Of a stretch of DNA of 64,000 nt, positions 58,201 through 64,000 are shown piece by piece. Source of the DNA: Actinobacteria bacterium UBA2279. Its GTDB lineage: Bacteria; Actinomycetota; Coriobacteriia; Anaerosomatales; Anaerosomataceae. The notes under the pieces were generated by a model that saw only the letters and a list, made by a program, of their open reading frames with translations, was not told the DNA's origin and did no database searches. Every line of letters begins with the position of its first letter. Position 1 is the stretch's first letter. The stretch spans positions 1 to 64,000 of the forward strand of contig DDWT01000029.1 in NCBI GenBank assembly GCA_002347365.1. The letters run 5' to 3'. The position numbers and the translations under genes were made by a program.

Positions 58201-60269
58201 CCGCGACCGTTCACGGCCGACGAATTCACGTCGTAGACGATCCACACGTCACGTGACCCGCCCGCAGACACGTCAAGCGAAAGACCGCTGAAGACCGCCT
58301 TACCCGTGCCCCCGGTCTGCGAATCAAAAGTGAGGGTGGATCCGAGTTGCGCATCCGTGCCTGTGGAGAACACGCCGTCGCCGTTATCGACATACAACCG
58401 CACCCCTGCGACGTCGGTCTGAAGCTGATTGCCCGTGTCGAGACCAACGACCGTCATCTGCGCCATAGTGACGGCGTCGGTGGGGGCGCTGAATCTGATC
58501 TCATCCACAACGACGCCCGTAGTGGACGGCTTCACGTAGACACGCGATGCCGGACGATCCGGACCGGGTGCCGCCGTCAACGTCGGCACAGAGACTCCCG
58601 TGAACCCGGCCGACGTGTTGGCTGTGTTCTTGTTGCCGTACGCGTCGGTGACGAACATCGTGGCGTCACCCGCAATGGTGACTGTGTAAGCGGTCGCAGC
58701 GACCTGGCTGGTGGTGGTCAGCACCACCGTCCGGGCATCGGAGACATCCACGCTGGAGACAGTGAGCCCGGCGTCGCCGGTGATCACGAAGTCGGATGCC
58801 TGAATGCTCGAAGCGGTCACATCCTCGCCGAACGTGACCTCCACCTGCGTATTACTAGTCGCGGTCGCTCCCGTGATGGCCGGGCCGACTGAGTCGACCA
58901 AGAAGGAGACCGACGAGGACAGTCCTGTGCGTGAGACGCCATCCGTCGCTCGCGCTACCAGCATGTAGGTGTCAGCCCTGTTGTTGGTCGGTAGCGTCAA
59001 GTCATACGTCCAGTTCGGCGCCGACAGCGACGCGGAGAGCCAGGTCTCAGCGCCCCATGTGCTGCCGGTCCAATACAGGGAATCGCTTGAGCGCTGGATG
59101 CGAACGTGAGCGGCTGTGATACCACTGACCGAGTCCGCTGCCGTGCCGCTCAGCGTACGCGACGATCCGGAGGTTCCCGCGACGACCTGGCTGGCCGTCG
59201 GACTCGTGACCGCGGCCGTGGGGTTCGCATTGTCTACTGTGAAAACGCTTCCGGTCGTTCTCGGCAGACCCGAGAGAGTCCCGACGTTCGTTGCGGTGGC
59301 TGCCTGGACAGACGCGCTCATCGTGTTGCCGTCCATCGCCGTGCCAGTCACGTTGTAGGCGACGAGGTAACCGACCGCCGAATCGGAGATGGGCTCATCG
59401 ATCGTGACGACCGCATCCGTGCCGCTGAAGGTGGCCGGCGAGGCGTTCAACTTGAGGTCCGTGCCAGTCTCCAGCGTGCCGTTGGCATTAACGTCCCGCC
59501 AGATATCGACACCCGAGACGGTCAGATACGGGGTGGTTCCACTGTTGCGAATGGTGACGGTATTGATGACGCCACTCGGGGTGGTACCCGCAGTGCGCTG
59601 CATGGAGAAACGGCCCACTAAGACGTTGGACTGCGAGGGTGTGACGAACGCAGCTGCAGGATGCGCCGGAGTAGCGAAGGTGACCGTGTTCGGAGTTGCG
59701 GTGGCGTAGTCGACCGTCGCACTCACGTATGAGACTCGGATTTGGTCGCCACTGCCCAGCGCGGTTGCTTGCACCGCGACCTCAAGGTTGTCGACATCAG
59801 CCCAGGTCCACGCACCCCCACCGGGCCTAGTGGTGCTCTGAAATGTCAACAGATCATACGAACCCGAGTTGGCCAGTACGGTGTTTATAGTGTCCCACAG
59901 GTAGCCATGTCCAGCGACGTACATCCCAACCTGGCCCGTGGCGCTATCTTGGTAACCCGCGCGCGCCTTGACTTGAACGGTGACCGAATTGATGACTCCG
60001 GTCGAGGTCGAATCAGTAAGGCTCGAACGCAGCGGATAGTTCGTGTTAGAGGTTCGCGCGTACGATGCATTATCGTCGTCCGACGTGATGACGGTTGTGA
60101 CGGTTCCGGTGTTCGAACCCCAGTTCGTGGACAACGTCACACCGTTCGATGTCAGGCCCTCTGTCAGCCCGTAGGCACTCATAGAACCCATGGCGAGAAG
60201 TCCGCACGCGCCAAGGACGACGAACAGACGGCTTGCTCGAGATACCGCCCTTTTTACGCGCCTAACCAC
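52296..60269 (-). CDS. Giant exported multiheme cytochrome c, 33 CxxCH motifs
   Basis: 2657 residues. Sec signal at 1-35 (RLFVVLGACGLLAMGSMSAYG). Residues 36-1050 are beta-sandwich domains: a duplicated unit of Ig-like (YWTGSTWGAETWL / YWDGAAWSLSETWL) plus SwmB/Big_5-like domain (VEVTFGEDV / VDVVFNEDL), and one Fn3 domain (VTGYNVWRAVNPAGPF...YFYRVSAFDAAGNESAQS). Residues 1054-2610 hold 33 CxxCH heme motifs. Hemes 3-16 align with hemes 17-30 in order and context (CHDGS, CHNPHGS, CFTCHTTSD, CYQCHGS, CYGCHSAY, CVKCHDDEQ), a 14-heme repeat of about 660 residues; hemes 31-33 begin a third copy. The C-terminus ends in SSCQHSPCN, with no LPxTG and no membrane helix. GTG start; in-frame TGA just upstream rules out an extension. 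Likely a cell-surface electron conduit. Confidence 0.95.
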   Translation of the reverse strand: MVRRVKRAVSRASRLFVVLGACGLLAMGSMSAYGLTEGLTSNGVTLSTNWGSNTGTVTTVITSDDDNASYARTSNTNYPLRSSLTDSTSTGVINSVTVQVKARAGYQDSATGQVGMYVAGHGYLWDTINTVLANSGSYDLLTFQSTTRPGGGAWTWADVDNLEVAVQATALGSGDQIRVSYVSATVDYATATPNTVTFATPAHPAAAFVTPSQSNVLVGRFSMQRTAGTTPSGVINTVTIRNSGTTPYLTVSGVDIWRDVNANGTLETGTDLKLNASPATFSGTDAVVTIDEPISDSAVGYLVAYNVTGTAMDGNTMSASVQAATATNVGTLSGLPRTTGSVFTVDNANPTAAVTSPTASQVVAGTSGSSRTLSGTAADSVSGITAAHVRIQRSSDSLYWTGSTWGAETWLSASLSAPNWTYDLTLPTNNRADTYMLVARATDGVSRTGLSSSVSFLVDSVGPAITGATATSNTQVEVTFGEDVTASSIQASDFVITGDAGLTVSSVDVSDARTVVLTTTSQVAATAYTVTIAGDATMFVTDAYGNKNTANTSAGFTGVSVPTLTAAPGPDRPASRVYVKPSTTGVVVDEIRFSAPTDAVTMAQMTVVGLDTGNQLQTDVAGVRLYVDNGDGVFSTGTDAQLGSTLTFDSQTGGTGKAVFSGLSLDVSAGGSRDVWIVYDVNSSAVNGRGIGSRVQSSGVTVTPPATVTPFATINSSSSGQTIVVDAVVPTAGVTQPVDGAALALTAGTVYSIHGTASDALSGVSNVQVRVSKNGGLYWDGAAWSLSETWLQATDTSGDGSWSTWDPDFPIPTSDGTDTFAVTVQVTDTAGNTTVSASSFTVDNVSPYIQSAFAIDSTHVDVVFNEDLDSLTVAPTDFTVTGLSVSAISWPDGRTVRLTTSAQIPDTVYTITVNAGDVADIIGNTNDATSYPFAAFGSTGDMTPPSIPGSTTATAGTISPLIATVAWAASSDDIAVTGYNVWRAVNPAGPFTKIATVAGTTYPDEYGVPGQSYFYRVSAFDAAGNESAQSTIAGPVSATWSVEPHETYTRSTDLCRLCHSVHEAATTAALFRQTGGEPGELSVCYACHDGSGASTNIESAAANSFAVELSSGHSVEATTTSPDLTNICSDCHSPHSDVQASPTLPGKTVNGTAVAASGNSWCLACHDDAASWYGAGYGSLITSPTVDAAGYPVAGTFPGATTYLDATVNAHLGIPASSSPTTRTAGDCLYCHVSHRAAAPYDGLVATFTVSTAAPKDTTDGEFAALCFECHDGSLAGAENIKQYVTGGTERSGHKIKTAGGLYPVGAPLPCFECHNPHGSTRGNARLLSDVLGGSLDPTSTAPAQVRQFCFTCHTTSDTAKGWDSEANAGAGAFTTAIAAGDTVAGLSRDAAPGTNLLRLPSVVGHMEGDLQDCYQCHGSSYASGGNNVHSPSGGVSTGGTSCYGCHSAYEAPMDRTGVDRELSYHHVMGTASTAGDQAPNEGIYPTEPQDVYCVSCHSDHNYFNASQAGNLRSSALDASGATVAASDYLAGAAPYGVCVSCHQVSLTKEVTGLQKDDGSTSTPKIVGGNASGGYSLSAHSYEATSAFGDATTFSANCVKCHDDEQTKEFQTSTNTFGTHWSATRRLLSALGGGQTDPLQEQFCYRCHSTVYNPNAGSAKDYYGTGAMTTAGTTSVYEQFQLGGSAHPVAAGNVECESCHNAHVVSSLSKVTDPLNTYNTMAYANVDSQPAYCLRCHDADGGPSRVVDGTTYVPYDVTMASATSDKATNAARGHWTANGSISAAERVSCAVCHDNHGSSAPKLLGAYDAATGSNKIVGTAKTVTVNANDNTVCDACHQNASAAWSTGYVRDSAGYPVDGTWPGMGVYTDTTDLGASTVGIHVALTGGGHAEGSCNNCHNVHGTENPYDEIVGTFTDSNFSSCFRCHDGSVAWDIKQFYPTTAGGAATQSGTLPTGTRFGHRVRSNVAGATLSQDEAVPCYDCHNPHGSGSLDGLMVVTKTTSTNTVVIGDDTGEIDMSSNAGNRRFCFTCHTTSDNNYGWNGTAMAQVTSGATFEGIDRVNTSYRLRLPNTNGHRLADSQSCYQCHGSNYGTGGSNVHNPTGGVSAGGQDCYGCHSAYIVMEDNTGSQLGGAARLNSFHHVLGGTIGATYYDGDEADQFWVGQYPPGGTNVYCLSCHVDHDKFNANKGANLRDSMAANPTAANTDYSSSNGGVCLGCHAASRTKDSANQKPGGSTSTIAIDNAKYAASKHQYPVNSAYGASTFQANCVKCHDDEQPVEYQSSTYTFGTHWSAENRVLAALGVTVPASAQTEEAMCYKCHSGAGPNDGYNAAVAPMTAAARSLQTIFSKTYKHNVASYSGQHVANETTMATKHIECEDCHGVHASQSGLHAAKNATTGSIAGGATYGAWGVKPNTWPATAWGVPSSTQTNWTVKTMAGGSDDLEGYICLKCHSNYTAMLSGQTPPSGLHSTANTFTNLAQEFNPNNASAHAVFGASKADSRAYGSYINGWTYNSRMTCSDCHTQEGTGASGPHGSANRWILKWAYDPATDGRSGGTSFCLQCHNPGANSGGTTTGGSGFRGKGGNGHADSEHSTYPCSQCHITPPHGWQQPHMLNDSTHVANPYTYYINNVGGNDYVVVTWRDYYAWTESSCQHSPCN

Positions 60270-60555
60270 GCGCGGTCACATCCGACGGCACGGGCGAGGT
60301 TTTCCACCATGTTGGCGCAAAGGGCATCGGATACCTCAAAATCTTCCGTATCTACCCATAAGCGAAACGCATGCCGACGACCAGAGCAACCCGCTCTGTA
60401 TATCGCCCGCACTCTTCAGCTTTATCTCATTCATCATCATACAGGTATATCGGCAGGAACTGAACGCCAAAGTAGCATGATCGTGACTGCCGAACGAACC
60501 ACATCGGCGATGATGGTTGCGGCTCCGCTCTCAGTCCCTCGGCACGTGCGGTCGC
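60270..60555 (-). promoter_or_regulatory. Leader region of the giant cytochrome gene
   Basis: 286 bases without a gene. On the minus strand a stem ATCCGA (60327-60332) with TCGGAT (60280-60285) encloses about 41 bases; the 3' arm covers the only Shine-Dalgarno-like sequence (GGATGTGA) before the GTG start. A second repeat GATAC/GTATC lies just upstream. The stems are short, and no known riboswitch consensus (for example c-di-GMP-I) was found. Confidence 0.4.
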
Positions 60556-61635
60556 TTACAGGACCGACCTCACATGGCACGCGGCGCAGAACGTCGGTCC
60601 GTGGCACTCGAAGCAGCCCTGCGCGCCCTCGGCGGCCACAACACCGAAGTGCTGGGGAATCCACGGCTTGGTCGGGTCGCTGCCCTTGTGGTGACAGGCA
60701 TTGCAGAACTCCGTCCCGGCCGAGGCGGACTGCTCGCCCTTCGCATGGCACGTCGAGCACACCTGGGGAGACGCCTTGCCCTCGGCACCGTGTGTTGTGG
60801 TGAAGTCAGCGGGGTGAGGCATCTCGACCCCGTGGCAATCGACACAGAACGTGGACTCGAGGTGACAGATCCGGCAGTACTCGGGCCGCTCGGCTTTGAG
60901 CTTCCAGTGACCGGAAGAGTCGCCTCCAGCCTCGTAGAACCCAGCAACACTGTGGTTCGCAGGCTTCAGCTCAAAATCCGCAGGATGGCATCGAGAGCAC
61001 TCACCCGGAGCGCGGTAGTTCGACTCGAGACCGTGACATCCCTCGGCTCGATAGCATCCCTCCATCGCCATGAAGTCCTCGTGGGGCTGATTGGGCTCGT
61101 CGGTCTGAGGGTCGATGAGTTCGAGTGCAAAATCCTCCACGTGCGCGACACGGTTATGGCACATCGTGCAGTGAATATCATTCTGCTCGTGGATCTCATG
61201 GTTGATGACTATGCCGGCACTCGGCGTGATGACGCGATTGGCCGAGTGGCACTGCGTGCACTGCTCAGAGCCCATTTCCTCGGCATTCTCAGCCAGATGA
61301 CTCTCAGCATTCAACGGAAGCTCGTAGTTGTTGCTCACGGTGAGCACGAGTTCGCCCAACGCCTTGGCCTTCTTGAGAGTGAATGTGATCGGATCGGCGT
61401 TCACGGGCTCGTGACACGACATGCACGACACCATGTTGTGGACCGAATGCTCGTAGGCGGTGATCGTGTCGTCCTGCACTTTGTGGCATGCACCGGCACA
61501 GAACCAGTATGTCGATGTCGCGCCGAAGGCGACCACTACGAATGCCGCAAGTGCCATGACGGCTACGCCCGCCCAGATGACGTAGCGGGGACGACGCACA
61601 GGGTCTTTGAACCCTTCCACAGACACCTTCGGCAT
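60556..61635 (-). CDS. Membrane-anchored multiheme cytochrome, NapC/NirT-like (10 CxxCH plus 2 variant sites)
   Basis: 359 residues. One N-terminal membrane helix (residues about 19-40, VIWAGVAVMALAAFVVVAFG) followed directly by a heme site, as in quinol-oxidising NapC/NrfH proteins. Canonical sites: CMSCH, CTQCH, CTMCH, CSRCH, CRICH, CVDCH, CSTCH, CNACH, CFECH, CAACH. Variant sites: CAGACH (CX3CH, first site) and CYRAEGCH (CX5CH). The SV-H-NMVSCMSCHEPV region resembles the NapC/NrfH proximal hemes. It is 31 bases after the 15-heme gene, in one operon. Likely takes electrons from menaquinol. Confidence 0.93.
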   Translation of the reverse strand: MPKVSVEGFKDPVRRPRYVIWAGVAVMALAAFVVVAFGATSTYWFCAGACHKVQDDTITAYEHSVHNMVSCMSCHEPVNADPITFTLKKAKALGELVLTVSNNYELPLNAESHLAENAEEMGSEQCTQCHSANRVITPSAGIVINHEIHEQNDIHCTMCHNRVAHVEDFALELIDPQTDEPNQPHEDFMAMEGCYRAEGCHGLESNYRAPGECSRCHPADFELKPANHSVAGFYEAGGDSSGHWKLKAERPEYCRICHLESTFCVDCHGVEMPHPADFTTTHGAEGKASPQVCSTCHAKGEQSASAGTEFCNACHHKGSDPTKPWIPQHFGVVAAEGAQGCFECHGPTFCAACHVRSVL

Positions 61636-61666
61636 ATTCAGACACTCCTAGCGGTTGCGCGCGTTG

Positions 61667-63148
61667 TCAGAAGTCGATCCCGACGCGGTCGTGGCACTGC
61701 AGGCACTGACCGTCGTACGGAGAGCTGTAGTTGCGCAGCATGTAGTTCTGCACGGTTCCGTGGGGATCGTGACATGTCGACGTGCACGTGAGCGGCGCTT
61801 TGGCATATGTGTCGTAATGCTTGGGCCGCACAGGATGGTTGTTGCGATACACCGTCGCACTCGACTCATCGTAGTAGGCAGGCAGATGGCACTGCAGACA
61901 CACTTCGGGATTCGCCTTCACGAGTATCGGCCAGTAGTCCGACCCGTGCGGCGTGTGGCAGCGGATACACAGCGTCCCGAAGTGAGCGGACTTGTCGTAG
62001 CTCGTCTGTATCTTCGCCGCATGGCACTGGTAGCACATGTCGTTTCCTTGAGCCGAAACCAGGCCCGGATAGTCGGCAGCGTGCGGATTGTGACAGTCAC
62101 CGCAATCCAGCTTGATGGTATCGACGGGGTGATGACTCGGCTTGAGGAAGTCATTCTGGATGTCTTTGTGGCACAGATAGCAGACATCAGGCTGCTTCTT
62201 GATGAGCAACGGCGGGTAGTCCGAGCCGTGAGGTTCATGACAACCTGTGCAGTTATCGAACTGGAACGGCTGGTGCTGCACCGACTTGAGACTCAATGGC
62301 GCAACGCTAGGGTGACACGTGAAGCAGAGGTCACGCTGGTTGTCGACGAGAATCCCTTTGTAGCGCGACGCATGCGGGTCATGACAGTTCGTGCAGTAAC
62401 GGCCCTCCACGGGGGGATGGACCTGTGCGCGGGACAACTCAGGGCCCATGCGGTGGCACGTGATACACAGGTCCTTCTCGGCGATCTTGAGAAGTGCCTT
62501 GTTGTTCGAAGCGTGAGGGCTGTGGCAGTTGGTGCAGTGCCCGCCCTCGAATGGAGAGTGCGGGTACTCATAGCCCAGCATCGGGGCCATGTCCCCGTGG
62601 CAAACCCAGCACAGTTCATCCTTGGCGACGGTGAACTCGGAATCGGCGCCTTTGACCTGCTCCTCAGTGATGCTCTTGACGGCGCCGCCGGCCTCCTCGG
62701 CCGTTCTGCCCTCCGCAGAGTAGAACACATCGACGATCATCTTGAGCGGCAACCACTCAACGAGGGTCTTCGTGCGCTCCCACGTGAGCTTGGCGCCCTC
62801 GAGCACCGTGGTCTTCTGGAGCTTCCCGTGCGGCGTATGGCATGTCGTGCACCCCTTCTGCTCGAACGGAAGGTGAACCGATGACATGCTGAATGACGGA
62901 ATGAGTTCGGAGTGGCACTGGAGACACTCGAGATTCTCGGTCACGACCCTGATCTCATCGGGGCCATGGCTGATCCACGTCTCCACAATGGTCGAGATAC
63001 CGCATAGCAGCAGCAGAAGCGCCAGGACAGCAGCGAACGCAGCCCGCCCACGACGATTCGGGCCGCCATCTATGTCCAGTTGCTCCCCGGAAGCGAGGCC
63101 CGCTTCCTCAAGGATCTCCGGGTCGGCCAAGAACCCTCCCCAAACCAT
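61667..63148 (-). CDS. Membrane-anchored doubled-CxxCH cytochrome, 14 CxxCH plus one CX3CH
   Basis: 493 residues. One N-terminal helix at about 34-54 (RAAFAAVLALLLLLCGISTIV). Fifteen heme sites in alternating pairs, one with CxxCH and the next with CxxCH-x-PH: CLQCH/CTTCHTPH, CWVCH/CTNCHSPH, CITCH/CTNCHDPH, CFTCH/CTGCHEPH, CYLCH/CGDCHNPH, CYQCH/CIRCHTPH, CLQCH/CTSTCHDPH, then CLQCH. This is the doubled CXXCH domain (PF09699). The penultimate site has the CX3CH form. An inserted helical segment of about 50 residues lies between pairs 1 and 2. It is the first gene of the cytochrome operon and probably spans part of the wall. Confidence 0.95.
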   Translation of the reverse strand: MVWGGFLADPEILEEAGLASGEQLDIDGGPNRRGRAAFAAVLALLLLLCGISTIVETWISHGPDEIRVVTENLECLQCHSELIPSFSMSSVHLPFEQKGCTTCHTPHGKLQKTTVLEGAKLTWERTKTLVEWLPLKMIVDVFYSAEGRTAEEAGGAVKSITEEQVKGADSEFTVAKDELCWVCHGDMAPMLGYEYPHSPFEGGHCTNCHSPHASNNKALLKIAEKDLCITCHRMGPELSRAQVHPPVEGRYCTNCHDPHASRYKGILVDNQRDLCFTCHPSVAPLSLKSVQHQPFQFDNCTGCHEPHGSDYPPLLIKKQPDVCYLCHKDIQNDFLKPSHHPVDTIKLDCGDCHNPHAADYPGLVSAQGNDMCYQCHAAKIQTSYDKSAHFGTLCIRCHTPHGSDYWPILVKANPEVCLQCHLPAYYDESSATVYRNNHPVRPKHYDTYAKAPLTCTSTCHDPHGTVQNYMLRNYSSPYDGQCLQCHDRVGIDF

Positions 63149-63187
63149 GATTGGCGGCGTGCCAAACGCACGACACGCTCAGTCAGA

Positions 63188-63216
63188 AGTCTAACATGCG
63201 CCCGAAGTCTGTAGAA
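63188..63216 (-). promoter_or_regulatory. Probable promoter of the cytochrome operon
   Basis: Minus strand -35 TTCTAC (63211-63216), 17-base spacer, -10 TAGACT (63188-63193), 40 bases before the start at 63148. Confidence 0.5.
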
Positions 63217-63282
63217 CACTTAAGACACATTCAGCATGGAACCTGTCCGCCGTGCGGTGCTTCTCGGACTGTGACGGACGTC

Positions 63283-64000
63283 CTAGTTCAACAAACGAAC
63301 CATCTGGACACGACCGTTCTCTTTGTCGGCGATGACGACGAAGCTGCGGTACACCTCGATGTCATTCAAGAAGTTGAACTGTCCTGGGTCCACTCCCCGC
63401 TCACCGTAGACGCTCAGAAGCTCTCCATCAGCAGACAGCCGGGTGATGCCGAAACGAAACGCGTCAGTTACCAGGACCGACCCGTTGGATGCCACCGCGA
63501 GCCCGCGTGGCAGTTCTATCTTCGGCACGACCGTCGACGTCTGGCTCGTGTCCACCGAACCCTGCGGTTCGCCGAAGGTCCAGATAGGCTTCCCTTCCGG
63601 GGTGAAGGCGGTCACGCGGGCGTGATTCGAGTCGGAGACATACACCGTACCATCCTCACCGACGGCCAGCCCGTTCGGGTGGTCAAGATCACCGGGTTCC
63701 ACACCCGGCTTCCCCCACTGGTCCACGAGTTCCCCTTCAAGCGTGAACACGAAGACCTGATACTGGTCGGTGGCGTAGACCCGATCCTTGAATACCGCCA
63801 CGTCGGTCACGGCGATGCCCGTGCCATCCTGCCCGGAAGATCCCTTTCCCACGACCGCGCCCGGATCGGGGAAGCGGCGCAGCGGCTTGCCGGCGGCATC
63901 GAATACTTCAACAGAATCGTTGCGGAAGCTGGCTACGTACACGTTCCCTTCCTGGTCGGTGTCGATGCCAACGGGGTAGTTCAGACTCCCTGGGACGTAC
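63283..64000 (-). CDS. NHL-repeat beta-propeller protein (5' end beyond the window)
   Basis: Frame stays open to the window edge, so the gene is partial: at least 239 residues, N-terminus missing. Repeats of the NHL type: YPVGIDTDQEGNVYVASFRNDSVEVFD, DVAVFKDRVYATDQYQVFVF, HPNGLAVGEDGTVYVSDSNHARVTAF, LPRGLAVASNGSVLVTDAFRFGITRL and FNFLNDIEVYRSFVVIADKENGRVQMVRL. Each blade is about 45 residues, and at least five are present. A GTG inside the frame (63942) could be taken for a start but lies mid-blade. It is probably upstream in the same locus as the cytochrome genes and related to the propeller at 48502. Confidence 0.88.
   Translation of the reverse strand, partial: YVPGSLNYPVGIDTDQEGNVYVASFRNDSVEVFDAAGKPLRRFPDPGAVVGKGSSGQDGTGIAVTDVAVFKDRVYATDQYQVFVFTLEGELVDQWGKPGVEPGDLDHPNGLAVGEDGTVYVSDSNHARVTAFTPEGKPIWTFGEPQGSVDTSQTSTVVPKIELPRGLAVASNGSVLVTDAFRFGITRLSADGELLSVYGERGVDPGQFNFLNDIEVYRSFVVIADKENGRVQMVRLLN

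Noticed and set aside
52296..60269. C-terminal wall-sorting signal on the giant cytochrome
   Set aside because: No LPxTG-like motif, hydrophobic stretch or basic tail at the C-terminus; the last residues are SSCQHSPCN.
60270..60480. c-di-GMP-I, heme or cobalamin riboswitch upstream of the giant cytochrome
   Set aside because: None of the consensus blocks of known classes could be located; only short inverted repeats were found.
60517..62884. Two long plus-strand frames (424 and 409 codons) opposite the cytochrome genes
   Set aside because: The minus-strand genes have 25 or more heme motifs in frame; the plus-strand products are low-complexity reflections of these repeats.
1..64000. CRISPR arrays, rRNA genes and insertion sequences
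   Set aside because: No regularly spaced repeats, no rRNA-like stretches, and no transposase or terminal inverted repeats of IS type were seen.

Overview
The window is high-GC bacterial chromosome. Its gene content (CcsA/ResB type cytochrome c maturation, complex I without an NADH module, menaquinone methylation, large multiheme cytochromes, archaeal-like topoisomerase I) suggests an anaerobic actinobacterium-like lineage, possibly an uncultivated Coriobacteriia relative. No 16S rRNA gene is present, so this placement is inference. Apart from one mobile element and a few isolated genes, nearly everything is on the minus strand.

Layout: (1) 25-6896, a Wzy-like membrane protein, then aspartate-family amino acid genes thrB and hom, lysA, and argS. 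(2) 7020-9365, a small hypothetical gene, a metal-dependent PLC/S1-P1-like protein, rlmH and a membrane-anchored HtrA protease. (3) 9447-18939, an 11-subunit complex I operon, nuoABCDHIJKLMN, with no nuoE, nuoF or nuoG. (4) 19172-27845, an 8.7-kb integrative element in the 3' end of a tRNA-Thr(CGT) gene. It is bounded by 47-bp direct repeats and carries paired 12-bp-phased repeats inside each end that look like integrase arm sites. It has a packed eight-gene replication/regulation operon, a divergent integrase operon and two cargo genes sharing a promoter sequence. No capsid, portal or tail gene is recognisable, so it resembles a phage satellite or small integrative plasmid. (5) 27878-37821, ricT-like, holB, tmk, a two-subunit fumarase interrupted by an MFS gene, mdh, a nitrilase-fold protein without its catalytic cysteine, and topA. 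(6) 37940-44623, an HD protein, hypB and hypA, tatC and tatB, two divergent STAS proteins, small membrane proteins, an RseC-like protein and an amidohydrolase that fits aminodeoxyfutalosine deaminase. (7) 44693-47955, menG, a B12-binding radical SAM protein overlapping it, and a Rex-like regulator with a degenerate nucleotide-binding motif.

(8) 48072-64000 is the most striking region. Three consecutive genes encode multiheme c-type cytochromes with 15, 12 and 33 candidate heme sites. The third is a 2657-residue exported protein with a beta-sandwich/Fn3 N-terminal half and a cytochrome half built on a 14-heme repeat. It is followed in the same operon by a lipoprotein, ResB, CcsA, an NHL propeller protein and a second lipoprotein, so heme-attachment machinery travels with its probable client. 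A second NHL gene runs off the right edge.

Taken together, complex I fed by a non-NADH donor, menaquinone, a membrane-anchored NapC-like cytochrome, a periplasmic-side cytochrome and a giant surface cytochrome could form a route from the quinone pool to the cell exterior in a cell without a classical porin-cytochrome conduit. That functional chain is inference. The heme motifs, repeat structure and operon layout are read directly from the sequence.
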